45,977 bases of DNA, taken from the NCBI GenBank assembly GCA_005787685.1, contig SYAC01000028.1, positions 1 to 45,977 of the forward strand. Reading direction: 5' to 3'. Source of the stretch: Planctomycetia bacterium (GTDB taxonomy: Bacteria; Planctomycetota; Phycisphaerae; Phycisphaerales; SM1A02). The position numbers were made by a program, and so were the translations under genes. The notes below the pieces were generated by a model. The model was given only the letters and a program-made list of their open reading frames with translations, made no database searches and had not been told where the DNA came from. Shown here piece after piece: positions 15,657-24,914 of this stretch (within the stretch, counting starts at the first letter, position 1; the number at the start of each line of letters is the position of its first letter).

Positions 15657-17816
15657 TTAATTTGCTGGCGCTGGTTCCGGTGTCATAAGGGCCTTGCGGC
15701 TTAACTTAATGCGACCGTTCTCATCGACATTGATCACTTTCACCTTGATCGACTCACCAATCTTCACGTGCTCAAGAACATTTTTGACAAAGCCGTGAGC
15801 GAGTTCGGAGATGTGGCACATGCCGTCGGTGCCAGGCACCAACTCCACGAATGCGCCGAACTCTTTGACCGCGACAACTTTGCCTTCGAACACCGAGCCA
15901 ACCTTGATCTCGGCGCCAAGCGCTTCGACTTCCAGCTTGGCTTGCGCCGCTTTGGCCGCGTCGGAACACGCGATGAACACGGTTCCGTCTTCTTCCACAT
16001 CGATCTGCGCGCCGGTTCGCTCTTGAAGCGAGCGGATTGTTTTTCCGCCTGGACCAATGAGCTTGCCGATCTTCTCTGGATCAATCTTGACCTTGGTGAT
16101 GCGTGGAGCGAACTGCGACATCTCAGCGCGTGGCTTGGCAATGACGGCTTCGATCTTGTCGATGAGTTGCAGACGACCTTCACGCGCTTGCGTAAAGATG
16201 GTCGCAATTTCTTCAAATCCAAGTCCGCGCGCCTTCAAATCAAGCTGAATCCCCGTGATTCCATCACGAGTTCCGCTGACCTTGAAATCCATTTCGCCAA
16301 AGAAATCTTCCTCACCAATGATGTCGGTGACATGCGTCACCTTGCCATCCTTGGAAGTAAAGCGACCCACGCTGATGCCCGCGCACGTGGCCTTGATAGG
16401 CACGCCCGCATCCATCATCGCAAGGCAACCACCGCACACGCTTGCCATTGAGCTGGAGCCGTTGCTCTCAGTGATCTCGCTGACAATGCGAATGGTGTAT
16501 GGAAAATCCTCTGGGTTGGGAAGAATGGCAAGCAGACTGCGCTCGGCCAAAGCACCGTGACCAATTTCACGGCGACCTGGACCAGTGATGCGGCCAGCTT
16601 CGCCCGTGCAGAATGGAGGGAAGTAATAGTGCAGGTAGAACTTCTTGGCGTACTCAGGCATTAAGCCATCAATGATTTGCTCGTCCTTGATTGTTCCAAG
16701 AACGCAGGTCACCAGTGACTGAGTTTCGCCACGTTGGAACATGGCTGAACCGTGTGTGCGCGGAAGCAAACCAATTTCCATTTCCAGCGGACGAATTTCA
16801 CGAAGACCGCGGCCGTCAGGACGAATGCCCTGATTTCCCGCAAGATCCTGCGTCATTTTCTTCTCCAGAATACGGAAGGCTTCCTTGGCGTCGCGCTGCG
16901 CCTTGTCGGCGACGCAATGCTCGGTGTAACTCAAGCCAGGCGCGACGGCGAAGTGGTTTTCAATCATCCACTTGCGCAGACGATCAATCTCCGCGTTGCG
17001 GTCGCTCTTGCCATGAATTTGGCGGGCCTTCTTCATGTCCTCGCCGACCACGGACTTCACCTTGGTCATGATGGCTTCGCTTGGCAATATCAGCGTGCCA
17101 AGAACTTGCGCGGGAGCGTTTGACTTCACGCGAAGCTCCTCGATCAACTTCAAGATTGGCTGAATACCGTGCTCGTATCCAAATCGAATTGCGGCAAGCA
17201 TGTCGGCTTCGCTGATTTCAGCGGCGCCAACTTCGATCATGTTCACGCCGTCCTTGTGGCCGGAAAGCACCAGGTCCAAATCGCTGAAATCAAGTTGAGC
17301 GACGGTTGGATTGATGACGAACTGCGCGCCGGTTTCGGTTTGTAAACGACCCACGCGCACGGTTGCGATTGGACCTTGGAAGGGGGCGTCGGTGATGGAC
17401 AACGCGGCGCTTGCGGCGGTGCATGCGATCACATCGGCGTCGCTTTGGCCGTCATGGCTGAGCACAATGGATTGCAATTGGATTTCATCCACGAAACCAT
17501 CTGGAAAGAGCGGCCGAATTGGCCGATCCATCATTCTCATGGTGAGCACTTCCTTTTCCGAAGGAGCGCCTTCTTTCTTGCGGAAACCGCCTGGAAAACG
17601 GCCAACCGCTGAATACTTCTCGCGGTAATCGCAGGTCAACGGGAAGAAATCAATACCCAAGCGAGGCGCGGCGCGAACCGCGGTGGCAAGCACTACTGTA
17701 TCGCCGTAGGTGGCTATGACGGCGCCCGAGGCGAGCTTGGCGATCTTGCCAGTCTCTAATTTAAATGTGCGACCACCAATTTGGCACTCAACTGATGCTG
17801 GAACGTGTTTTGACAT
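15657..17816 (-). CDS. pnp: polyribonucleotide nucleotidyltransferase (PNPase)
   Basis: A 719-residue trimeric 3'-to-5' phosphorolytic exoribonuclease. Two RNase PH domains are visible: the first holds PGGFRKKEGAPSEKEVLTMRMMDRPIRPLFP, the second RTHGSAMFQRGETQSLV with GRREIGHGALAERSL. A KH domain follows near residue 580-620 (GKLIGPGGKTIRSLQERTGAQIDVEEDG), then an S1 domain at about 635-705 (VGSVFEGKVVAVKEFGAFVELVPG with GMCHISELA). Length and domain order are standard. It degrades mRNA, often with RNase E-type nucleases and helicases. It is downstream of rpsO with a hairpin between them. A ribosome-binding site AGGAG lies six bases before the ATG. Confidence 0.98.
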   Translation of the reverse strand: MSKHVPASVECQIGGRTFKLETGKIAKLASGAVIATYGDTVVLATAVRAAPRLGIDFFPLTCDYREKYSAVGRFPGGFRKKEGAPSEKEVLTMRMMDRPIRPLFPDGFVDEIQLQSIVLSHDGQSDADVIACTAASAALSITDAPFQGPIATVRVGRLQTETGAQFVINPTVAQLDFSDLDLVLSGHKDGVNMIEVGAAEISEADMLAAIRFGYEHGIQPILKLIEELRVKSNAPAQVLGTLILPSEAIMTKVKSVVGEDMKKARQIHGKSDRNAEIDRLRKWMIENHFAVAPGLSYTEHCVADKAQRDAKEAFRILEKKMTQDLAGNQGIRPDGRGLREIRPLEMEIGLLPRTHGSAMFQRGETQSLVTCVLGTIKDEQIIDGLMPEYAKKFYLHYYFPPFCTGEAGRITGPGRREIGHGALAERSLLAILPNPEDFPYTIRIVSEITESNGSSSMASVCGGCLAMMDAGVPIKATCAGISVGRFTSKDGKVTHVTDIIGEEDFFGEMDFKVSGTRDGITGIQLDLKARGLGFEEIATIFTQAREGRLQLIDKIEAVIAKPRAEMSQFAPRITKVKIDPEKIGKLIGPGGKTIRSLQERTGAQIDVEEDGTVFIACSDAAKAAQAKLEVEALGAEIKVGSVFEGKVVAVKEFGAFVELVPGTDGMCHISELAHGFVKNVLEHVKIGESIKVKVINVDENGRIKLSRKALMTPEPAPAN

Positions 17817-17873
17817 GACTGTCTCCTAAAATGAAATGGGTGAAATGAAGTGAACCCGCACAGTCAATTTGGA

Positions 17874-17916
17874 GGCAGAAGGCAAGCCACGGAAAAACCG
17901 AAGGTTGCCCACTGCC
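17874..17916 (-). promoter_or_regulatory. hairpin in the rpsO-pnp spacer (possible RNase III/PNPase autoregulatory site)
   Basis: On the minus strand GGCAG...GGCAA pairs with TTGCC...CTGCC, forming an interrupted stem around a loop with a short T run. It sits between rpsO and pnp, about 58 bases before the pnp start. In E. coli a hairpin at the same place is cut by RNase III and then used by PNPase to repress its own synthesis. The position is the same; the function here is inferred. Confidence 0.5.
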
Positions 17917-17945
17917 ACCGACCGATACGAGCGGGAAATCTGCAA

Positions 17946-18212
17946 TTACTTTCGCAGACCTAATTTGTGAATCAACGCGTTGTAACGCTCGCGGTCAATA
18001 CCTGCGAGATATTTAAGCAGGCTGTTGCGCTGCCCAACCATAAGAACCAAACCCCGTCGGGAGCTGTGATCCTTTTTATTGGCTCGGAAATGGTCCTGAA
18101 GGGACACGATCCGCTCGGTCAACATGGCCACTTGAACTTCTGGACTTCCAGAATCCTTGGCGTGTCGACGGTTATCTGTGATGACTTTCTTTTTTGCTGC
18201 AATCGAGATCAT
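17946..18212 (-). CDS. rpsO: 30S ribosomal protein S15
   Basis: An 88-residue primary 16S rRNA-binding protein of the small subunit. The family pattern is complete: TGSPEVQVA-like DSGSPEVQVAMLTERI, then LQDHFRANKKDHSSRRGLVLMVGQRNSLLKYL and the DRERYNALIHKLGLRK end. The length is exactly that of the family. AGGA is placed seven bases before the ATG. It is upstream of pnp, the conserved order in many bacteria. Confidence 0.98.
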   Translation of the reverse strand: MISIAAKKKVITDNRRHAKDSGSPEVQVAMLTERIVSLQDHFRANKKDHSSRRGLVLMVGQRNSLLKYLAGIDRERYNALIHKLGLRK

Positions 18213-18230
18213 TCTGTTTCCTAATACTGT

Positions 18231-18252
18231 TTTGAAGACCTGTGTCTTCGAG
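18231..18252 (-). promoter_or_regulatory. hairpin in the rpsO leader (possible S15 autoregulatory element)
   Basis: On the minus strand GAAGAC and GTCTTC pair around a 4-base loop, with further A-T and G-T pairs extending the stem. The hairpin ends about ten bases before the rpsO ribosome-binding site. S15 represses its own translation through leader structures in several bacterial groups, but these leaders are not conserved in sequence, so this is a positional inference. Confidence 0.4.
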
Positions 18253-18405
18253 GTGTTACAACGAATTTATAGTCAAGTAGTGTAGTGGAAAGTGGAATGC
18301 CTCGGCAAGTGGTTGTGAGTGCCAAATGCGGTTATTTTTGTTGTTTGCTGGGCGGCAAGTGGGATGGAAAAGCGAAAAAACCCCATCTTCGCCTATTCTG
18401 CAAGT

Positions 18406-20058
18406 ATGTCTGCCATCGCCCCCAAATTAGAGAATGCGTCCTTGAAAGAAGTTGTCAATGTGTATCTGGCCGACGCGGCGCGGGCGGAGCAAGGCGGTGG
18501 ACCTTCAGGCGTGGAGCGGCAGCACAAAAATAAACGGTTGACGGCGCGCGAGCGATTGAATTTGTTGCTGGACGCGGGTGCGCCGCAAATGGAATTGGGA
18601 TTGATGAGCGCTTGGGGTATGTACAAGGAATACGGTGGTGCGCCCGCGGCCGGCGTGGTCACTGTGTTGGGCGTTGTGCAGGGACGCCCATGCATGGTGG
18701 TCGCCAATGACGCAACCGTGAAGGCCGGCGCGTTCTTTCCAATGACATGCAAAAAAATAATTCGCGCGCAAATGGTGGCGGAGCGCGTGGGCTTGCCGCT
18801 TTTATATTTGGTGGACAGCGCGGGGGTGTTTCTGCCGCTGCAAGAGGATGTCTTTCCTGACACCGACGACTTTGGGCGCATTTTTCGCAACAATGCGGTG
18901 TTCAGCGGCAAAGGTATTCCGCAGATCAGCGCCATCATGGGCAACTGCGTGGCGGGCGGCGGCTATTTACCAGTGCTGTGCGATGTGTTGTTGATGACCG
19001 AAGGCAGTGGGCTGTATTTGGCGGGACCCGCTTTGGTCAAGGCGGCGATCGGTCAAGAAGTGAGCAGCGAGGAACTTGGCGGCGCTAAGATGCACGCGGA
19101 AATTTCTGGCACGATTGATTTTTGCGAACCCAATGATGAGGCGTGTTTGCAGCGCATGCGAAGTTTGATGGCCAAGCACCAAGTAGCCAAGGCGCTCGCG
19201 CTGGCGCCCAACCAAGCTGTTCAACCCACGCGCGATGGTTCGCAGGTGTACGACATATTTCGCGGCGACTTGGCCAAAAGTTACGACATGAGGGAGTTGC
19301 TTGAGTGCTTTGTGGACGGCGCCACATTTGATGAATACCGCGCGGATTTTGGGCGCAGCATATTGTGTGGATACGCCACGATTAACGGGTTTCCCTGTGG
19401 AATTGTGGCCAATCAGCGCAAAATGACCGAGCGCGTTTTGCCCGGAGGCAAGGCTGGACCAAGCAAGTCGGTGAACATGCCCGCTGTGATTTACGACGAC
19501 AGCGCCGACAAGGCCGCGCGATTTATTTTGGAGTGCAATCAACGGCGCGTTCCAATTATCTTTGTCAACGACACCACGGGATTCATGGTGGGTCGTGATA
19601 GCGAGCAAAGCGGAATTATCCGCTCGGGCGCAAAAATGGTCAACGCTATGTCCAATTGCATCGTGCCTAAAATTTCACTTTTGGTTGGCGGTTCTTTCGG
19701 CGCCGGAAATTATGCCATGTGCGGGCGCGCATTTGATCCATTCTTGACATTGGCTTGGCCAAGTTCACGCTGCAGTGTCATGGGCGCGGGTCAAGCCGCA
19801 AGCACGTTGTTGCAAATTGATTTAGCGGCGCGCGAGCGCAAGGGCGAAAAGATCGACGCCATCATGCGCGAGCAATTGCTTAAGGCCATCACGGATAGTT
19901 ACTCGCAGCAGCAGGACATTCGCTACGCAGCCAGCCGTGGTTGGGTGGATCGTATTATTCAACCGCAGGACACCAGGCAAGAACTCGCGTTCGCGTTGGC
20001 GCTTGCGGCCAATATTCCCGTGACCGGCGAGTTGCGCACTGGCGTGTTGCAAACGTGA
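18406..20058 (+). CDS. acyl-CoA carboxylase carboxyltransferase (beta) subunit, MccB-like
   Basis: About 550 residues from the ATG at 18406 (a frame 87 bases longer adds an unlikely leader). It belongs to the crotonase-like carboxyltransferase family of biotin-dependent acyl-CoA carboxylases. The N-half has KNKRLTARERLNLLLDAG, MGNCVAGGGYLPVLCD, LYLAGPALVKAAIGQEVSSEELGGAKMHAEISGTIDF. The C-half has RFILECNQRRVPIIFVNDTTGFMVGRDSEQSGIIRSGAKMV and FGAGNYAMCGRAFDPFLTLAWPSSRCSVMGAGQAASTL. This pattern is closest to methylcrotonyl-CoA carboxylase beta (leucine breakdown), though geranyl-CoA or related substrates are possible. The biotin carboxylase/BCCP partner is not in the window. It overlaps the following gene by GTGA. 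Confidence 0.88.
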   Translation: MSAIAPKLENASLKEVVNVYLADAARAEQGGGPSGVERQHKNKRLTARERLNLLLDAGAPQMELGLMSAWGMYKEYGGAPAAGVVTVLGVVQGRPCMVVANDATVKAGAFFPMTCKKIIRAQMVAERVGLPLLYLVDSAGVFLPLQEDVFPDTDDFGRIFRNNAVFSGKGIPQISAIMGNCVAGGGYLPVLCDVLLMTEGSGLYLAGPALVKAAIGQEVSSEELGGAKMHAEISGTIDFCEPNDEACLQRMRSLMAKHQVAKALALAPNQAVQPTRDGSQVYDIFRGDLAKSYDMRELLECFVDGATFDEYRADFGRSILCGYATINGFPCGIVANQRKMTERVLPGGKAGPSKSVNMPAVIYDDSADKAARFILECNQRRVPIIFVNDTTGFMVGRDSEQSGIIRSGAKMVNAMSNCIVPKISLLVGGSFGAGNYAMCGRAFDPFLTLAWPSSRCSVMGAGQAASTLLQIDLAARERKGEKIDAIMREQLLKAITDSYSQQQDIRYAASRGWVDRIIQPQDTRQELAFALALAANIPVTGELRTGVLQT

Positions 20059-20705
20059 AACGTGAGCTGCTTGAAATTGTGGTGGCTAGTGGCAATCCCC
20101 ACAAAGTGCTGGAAATTTCAGCCATTTTTGCTCAAGAAGGACTGGGTGAGTGGGTGCAGTTTCTTTCATTGTCTGATGTGGGTGGGCCTTTCGCGGAGCC
20201 GAACGAATCGGCGCGCACATTTCAAGAGAACGCGCGCATAAAGGCGCTTGCGTACGCGGCGTTGACACATCGTATGGTGCTTGCCGATGATTCTGGTTTG
20301 CAAGTGGATGCGCTTGATGGAGAACCTGGAGTCGACAGCGCCATTTGGGCGGGCGAGCAGGGAACGCGAGAGCAGCGCGACGCGCGCAACAACCAAAAAC
20401 TCATGATGGCCATGCAGGCTGTCAAGCGGACAGACCGTCAAGCGCGCTTTGTGTGCTGCATGTGCTTGGCGGATGTGGATGGAACAATAATCGCGCAGAC
20501 GCGCGGCGCCTGCGAAGGCTTTATAGCGGAGGCGCCCATGGGTGATGGTGGCTTTGGGTACGACGCGTATTTTCTTGTAGGCGACAAAAATATCACTAGC
20601 GCGCAATTGTCGGCCGATGAAAAAAATAAAGTTAGCCATCGTGGTCACGCCACGCGGTTGCTCGCGCGGGAATTGCGCGCTATGGTTGGAGTGCCAACGC
20701 AGTGA
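20055..20705 (+). CDS. rdgB: non-canonical purine NTP pyrophosphatase (RdgB/HAM1)
   Basis: A 216-residue enzyme that hydrolyses dITP, ITP and XTP to the monophosphate and so keeps deaminated purines out of DNA and RNA. I choose the GTG at 20055, which overlaps the preceding stop (GTGA) and begins right at the family N-terminus, VASGNPHKVLEI. Further motifs: LADDSGLQVDALDGEPGVDSA, DAYFLVGD after GFGY, and KNKVSHRGHA near the end. All are hallmarks of the Ham1 fold. The frame is open for 38 codons further upstream, but that part lies inside the carboxyltransferase gene. Translationally coupled at both ends. Confidence 0.93.
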   Translation: MKRELLEIVVASGNPHKVLEISAIFAQEGLGEWVQFLSLSDVGGPFAEPNESARTFQENARIKALAYAALTHRMVLADDSGLQVDALDGEPGVDSAIWAGEQGTREQRDARNNQKLMMAMQAVKRTDRQARFVCCMCLADVDGTIIAQTRGACEGFIAEAPMGDGGFGYDAYFLVGDKNITSAQLSADEKNKVSHRGHATRLLARELRAMVGVPTQ

Positions 20706-22042
20706 AGCTTCCAATTTATATTCCTGAGTTGCCTGGACAAAAATATTCCTGCCATGGTTGCGGTGCGTGTTGCCGTGATTTCACGGTGCAACTCACACCA
20801 TTGGATTTGCAAAAGTTGGATGAACAAGGCTGGAGAGAGCAGCTTGGTCAGGAGTATGTGGTGCAGTTTCGTGGGCATTCATGGTTGAAGCAAACAGACG
20901 ATGGCGCTTGCGTGTTTTTAGGCGACAACGGATTGTGCAAAGTGCACGCTCAGTTTGGCCTACAGGCCAAGCCGCTTGCTTGCCAGTTTTTTCCGTTCAT
21001 GCTTTCGCCCAATGTGCGCGACACCCATGTGGGAATAAGTTTTGCTTGCGGTAGCGTGGCGGCTTCCAAGGGCGCGCCATTGCAGACGCATCGTCTAGAT
21101 GTACGGCGCATGGCTGAATTGCTGCCGGCATCGGCGCCCATGCCTGTGAAGTTGCAAGGTAAATTGATCGCAAGCGAAGCGGAGGTGGCCATAATTGAAA
21201 CCGCGCTTGACGCGTGGTTGAGTAAACAACATATTTCGCCCGCCACGCGCTATCAAGGATTTGCGTGGTTGGTGACTTCGTTGTTGCAAGCGAATTTACA
21301 AAATATGCGCGGCGAAAAATTGCGGCTACTTGTAAGCACCCTCACCAACGCGGTAGAGCAAGAGTTGCCATTGTTGGATTGGCCGCCGCCGCCGCCACGA
21401 GCCTGGACATTGTTGCGCCAAGCCGTATTCACTCGCATTGAAGACCCCAAGATTGGCGACTTACTCAAACGCGGCAAGGTGGCGTCGGTACTTGGGCAGT
21501 TGTTGCGCAGTCGAAAGTGGTCGTCAGGTAGGGGAATATCGCCCAAAACGGCTGGATTTGGCGCTGTTGACTTTGCACGCTTTGATACCACGTTTGGAGT
21601 TTTTGCAAATGAATGTGCAGGCCATGCTCGGATACCAATGACGACCAACATAACGGAGCCCGCGCATTTGCCGAATGCCCACGCAAGTCCCGTAATCCTT
21701 GCGAACCAAGATATCGCCGCCATGGACGATCTCTTGCAGCGATGGATTCGCTCAAGCATTCTTGGCGGGCGCGCTTGGGGCTCTGGTTTATATGGATTGC
21801 CCATTGATCAAGGACTTGGATTGATCCTGGTGAACCTGTTAGCGGCGTTGTGGTTGGCGCGATTTCACGCGGCGGGCCGTGGCGAGCAACGGGTTTCACT
21901 TTTGGATTTGCAAGTGGCGGTGGGCAGAGTTGATCGCACAAGTGGCCGCGCGGTGTGGTTGGCAACGCCGGGGGAACGCTTGCGCGTGAAGTGGCTCAGC
22001 CATTCGGATTCGCTGCGATTGCTCGCGCGCGCGCTTGTTTAG
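20702..22042 (+). CDS. YkgJ-type cysteine-cluster protein
   Basis: A 446-residue protein starting at a GTG that overlaps the rdgB stop (GTGA). The N-terminal 100 residues carry the YkgJ/UPF0153 zinc or iron-cluster pattern: CHGCGACCRDF (C17, C20, C23, C24), then C70 in DDGACVFLGDNGLCKVH (C79), and C94 in PLACQFFPFMLS. This domain is known from many small proteins of unknown biochemical role. Here it is joined to about 340 residues without recognised motifs, with some hydrophobic segments near residues 365-385. The function is unknown. The C-terminal end overlaps the convergent glycosyltransferase gene by 47 bases. Confidence 0.8.
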   Translation: MKLPIYIPELPGQKYSCHGCGACCRDFTVQLTPLDLQKLDEQGWREQLGQEYVVQFRGHSWLKQTDDGACVFLGDNGLCKVHAQFGLQAKPLACQFFPFMLSPNVRDTHVGISFACGSVAASKGAPLQTHRLDVRRMAELLPASAPMPVKLQGKLIASEAEVAIIETALDAWLSKQHISPATRYQGFAWLVTSLLQANLQNMRGEKLRLLVSTLTNAVEQELPLLDWPPPPPRAWTLLRQAVFTRIEDPKIGDLLKRGKVASVLGQLLRSRKWSSGRGISPKTAGFGAVDFARFDTTFGVFANECAGHARIPMTTNITEPAHLPNAHASPVILANQDIAAMDDLLQRWIRSSILGGRAWGSGLYGLPIDQGLGLILVNLLAALWLARFHAAGRGEQRVSLLDLQVAVGRVDRTSGRAVWLATPGERLRVKWLSHSDSLRLLARALV

Positions 22043-23792
22043 AAAGTCGAAAGCGTTTCCAAATTGGATGGAGCGCCAGCATGCCAATAGGAATAGCCAC
22101 CAACGCTTCGCCCGCGCTTTCAATGACGGCGAGCGTTTGAAATTTATTTTCCATGTCGGCAACGCCTCCAATGGACAACGCGGCGGCGGTGAACGCAACG
22201 GCGGCCTCGCGAAATCCAAGCCGGCCAAGGGGATTGAGCGACGCCGCGAATGACGCCATGGAAACCAGCAGCGTTTGCGCTAAATTCAGTTGAATTCCAA
22301 GAATGTGTATGGCAAGGAACACGCGTCCTGTGGCAAAGAATAAGTCCACGATATGCAACAGAATGGACCCCCACAGCGCGGCGGGATTGGTGATGAGTCG
22401 TTCCAAGCCTTGGGCGCGCCGCTGCACCATGGCGCGCGTGGCACACCAACGGGCGCTGAATCCGCCAAGAGCAGCAATCAAGATTAAGATTGGAAAGAAT
22501 GTCCACGCGCCAAATTGCATCCACGCCAATGTGCCGGCGGTAATGGCCACTAGCGCAATGACAAAGGTGAACGCCAACGACGCGAACCAGGCGACAAGTT
22601 CCACTGCGCTAAAGTGATCAACCTTCATGGCGTACGCGGCGCGTACGAACATGCCAATTCGTATGGGCGCGTAATTCAACATGCTGGCCAAGGCGTTGAT
22701 CCACTGCTGATCTTGCACACGAAGTGGTTGCACTGGCCGCGCCGCGATCCAAAATGTGAGCCCGCTGACAATAATGCTGCCGAGTGAGCACAAGAGAAGT
22801 CCAATGAGCGATGCCCCAGATGCCTGACGTAAATTTTTCCAGCCTTCAGGATCCTTGGTCGCGCCCCACACGCACCAAGCCACAAGCGCCAGTCCAAGCA
22901 CGAAGCCAGAGGCTTGCAAAAACAACTTACGCGTGGAGTTCTTGTCATTGTTGCTTACCAAAGGCGGCACAGAATGTTCCCCTCTAGGCGGCATTGGCTG
23001 GCGCTCTTGAATGTGATTCAGATTCTCAGTGGTGTTGAATGGCTCATGCTTTGTACTTTGCCGTCCGCGCTCGCGTGCGATCACCCAAAGGGCGCGTAGT
23101 CCATCAAGTGGCCCAATTTTTTTACCGCCTTGTCGATCCCTTGGGGCGTACTGAATTGGCACTTCACGCAAGCTCGCACCTACACGCGCCAACGCCGCGG
23201 TGATTTGGGGCTCAATTCCAAAGCGATCCTCCGTGAGTAGTGGAAGAATTTTTTGCAACAGCGGAACCCTAAAAAGTTTGTACCCAGTTTCCATGTCGCT
23301 GATGTCAAGCCCTGTGATTTGATTACTGAACAATGTCAGCAAGCGATTGACGCCAGTATGAAAAATACGCCACGCACCGCCGCCATGCGCGCGCCCCCAA
23401 CGATTTCCAAACACCGCGCTGAGTGGCTCTTTCGTAAGCGCTTCCAACATCGCGGGATAGTCGTTGGGGTCGTATTCCAAATCGCCATCTTGGGTGATCA
23501 CCGCGTCGTCATGACTCGCTTGTTGCAGCGCGGCCGAAAAACCTGTTCGAAGCGCCGCACCTTTGCCAAGATTGGCCGCATGTGTGATCAACTGAAACCG
23601 CGAATTCTCGTCTGGATATAGTTTTGTCAGTTCACGCGCCACGGTGGCGGTCGCGGCGGCGCTGGCATCGTCCACCACAATAACTTTCAGCGTCCATTGT
23701 GGGGGTAATTGCACTACAAAAACATTCGCCACGCACTGCGCAAGCGTGCTCGGTTCGTCATAGACAGGGATGACCGCGAAAAGAACGGGCAT
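21996..23792 (-). CDS. glycosyltransferase family 2 fused to a flippase-like (LPG synthase TM) domain
   Basis: A 598-residue protein with two parts. Residues 1-240 are a GT-A fold family 2 glycosyltransferase of the dolichyl/polyprenyl-phosphate sugar type: VIPVYDEPSTL, VVDDASA (41-45), NLGKGAALRTGF, QDGDLEYDP (DxD at 102-104), DMETGYKLFR and PIQYAPRDRQGGKKI. A polar linker (about 245-290) leads to residues 290-580 with about eight hydrophobic helices, resembling the lysylphosphatidylglycerol synthase TM/UPF0104 flippase-like family (for example YAPIRIGMFVRAAYAMK and NPLGRLGFREAAVAF). These two functions are normally separate genes. It should transfer a sugar to a lipid carrier and may move the product across the membrane. 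The gene begins 13 bases after floA. Confidence 0.82.
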   Translation of the reverse strand: MPVLFAVIPVYDEPSTLAQCVANVFVVQLPPQWTLKVIVVDDASAAATATVARELTKLYPDENSRFQLITHAANLGKGAALRTGFSAALQQASHDDAVITQDGDLEYDPNDYPAMLEALTKEPLSAVFGNRWGRAHGGGAWRIFHTGVNRLLTLFSNQITGLDISDMETGYKLFRVPLLQKILPLLTEDRFGIEPQITAALARVGASLREVPIQYAPRDRQGGKKIGPLDGLRALWVIARERGRQSTKHEPFNTTENLNHIQERQPMPPRGEHSVPPLVSNNDKNSTRKLFLQASGFVLGLALVAWCVWGATKDPEGWKNLRQASGASLIGLLLCSLGSIIVSGLTFWIAARPVQPLRVQDQQWINALASMLNYAPIRIGMFVRAAYAMKVDHFSAVELVAWFASLAFTFVIALVAITAGTLAWMQFGAWTFFPILILIAALGGFSARWCATRAMVQRRAQGLERLITNPAALWGSILLHIVDLFFATGRVFLAIHILGIQLNLAQTLLVSMASFAASLNPLGRLGFREAAVAFTAAALSIGGVADMENKFQTLAVIESAGEALVAIPIGMLALHPIWKRFRLSKQARARAIAANPNG

Positions 23793-23805
23793 CAGATGGA
23801 ATTAT

Positions 23806-24825
23806 TCAACCGCCTGATTTGCCAATGGAGGAGCGCATGTCGGTGTCGGCTTGCACATTTTTCATTTTGTACAAATCCATCACGCCCAAGTTGCCCGTGC
23901 GCAAAGCCTCTGAAATGGCTTTGGGAATTTCCGCTTCCGCCAACACAACCAGCGCGCGATTTTTCTGGGCTTCGGCCAAATGCTCGGCCTCTTGCGCCAC
24001 CGCCAATGCGCGGCGTTGCTCCGCTTCGGCTTGAAAGCGCTTGCTGTCGGCCTCGGCCTGCGCGGTTTGCAGATTGGCTCCAATGTTTGCTCCCACATCA
24101 ATCTCGGCGATATCAATGGACAAAATTTCAAACGCCGTTCCAGAGTCAAGACCCTTCGCCAAAACCGTCTTGGAAATTCGGTCGGGTTGCTCAAGCACCG
24201 TCTTGTGGCTTTGCGAGGCGCCAATCGTTGCGATAATTCCTTCGCCCACCCGCGCCACAATGGTCTCCTCGGTGGCGCCGCCAACCAGGCGGGCAAGATT
24301 TGTTCGCACCGTCACGCGCGCCTTGCAGCGCAACTGAATTCCATCCTGCGCCACGGCGTCAACAGTAAGTTTGCCGCTGATTTGGCTTGGACAATCAATC
24401 ACTTTTGGATCAACGCTGGTCTTCACGGCCTCCAAAATATCGCGGCCCGCAAGATCAATGGCGGTGGCGCGGTCCCAGCCAAGATCAATCTTGGCCTTGC
24501 CTGATGCAATCATGGCGCGAATCACGCGGTCCACTCGTCCGCCCGCCATGTAATGCGCTTCCAGCATGTTGGTTGGAACATCAATGCCGGCCTTCTTGGC
24601 CATAATTCGATTTAACACAATAGTGCTTGGCGGAACTTTTCTTAAGCGCATCATGATCAAGTCAAGCAAGCTCACACGCGCGCCCGACAAGAATGCTTGC
24701 AGCCACAATTGCAAGTATTGGCTAATAATGACCAAGATGATCAACCCCAACAGGGCGAGAATTCCAAGTCCAACCATACCCAACAAATACAGGGTGTCCG
24801 CCGCAAGGATGAATGTGGTTTGCAT
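23806..24825 (-). CDS. floA: flotillin-like protein FloA (UPF0365)
   Basis: A 339-residue membrane scaffold protein. An N-terminal hydrophobic hairpin (about 10-40, [21 protein letters not shown]) anchors it. The FloA/YqfA-specific core follows: [76 protein letters not shown] and [21 protein letters not shown] segments. A long Ala/Glu/Gln-rich coiled coil (about 250-310) comes next. Length matches the family (about 330). FloA organises functional membrane microdomains together with NfeD proteins, two of which are encoded directly upstream. Confidence 0.95.
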   Translation of the reverse strand: MQTTFILAADTLYLLGMVGLGILALLGLIILVIISQYLQLWLQAFLSGARVSLLDLIMMRLRKVPPSTIVLNRIMAKKAGIDVPTNMLEAHYMAGGRVDRVIRAMIASGKAKIDLGWDRATAIDLAGRDILEAVKTSVDPKVIDCPSQISGKLTVDAVAQDGIQLRCKARVTVRTNLARLVGGATEETIVARVGEGIIATIGASQSHKTVLEQPDRISKTVLAKGLDSGTAFEILSIDIAEIDVGANIGANLQTAQAEADSKRFQAEAEQRRALAVAQEAEHLAEAQKNRALVVLAEAEIPKAISEALRTGNLGVMDLYKMKNVQADTDMRSSIGKSGG

Positions 24826-24914
24826 TCGACAATCTTAGCAGAGCGTGGCGCGCAATAGTAAAAATGTTTGCCAACGCTCATTTGGTGTGACGCGGGGGCG
24901 GTTGCGCCGCCACG

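Noticed and set aside
15768..16451. 227-codon open frame on the plus strand
   Set aside because: Antisense to pnp; a shadow of its codon pattern.
18967..19608. 213-codon open frame on the minus strand
   Set aside because: Antisense to the carboxyltransferase gene, whose motifs are unambiguous.
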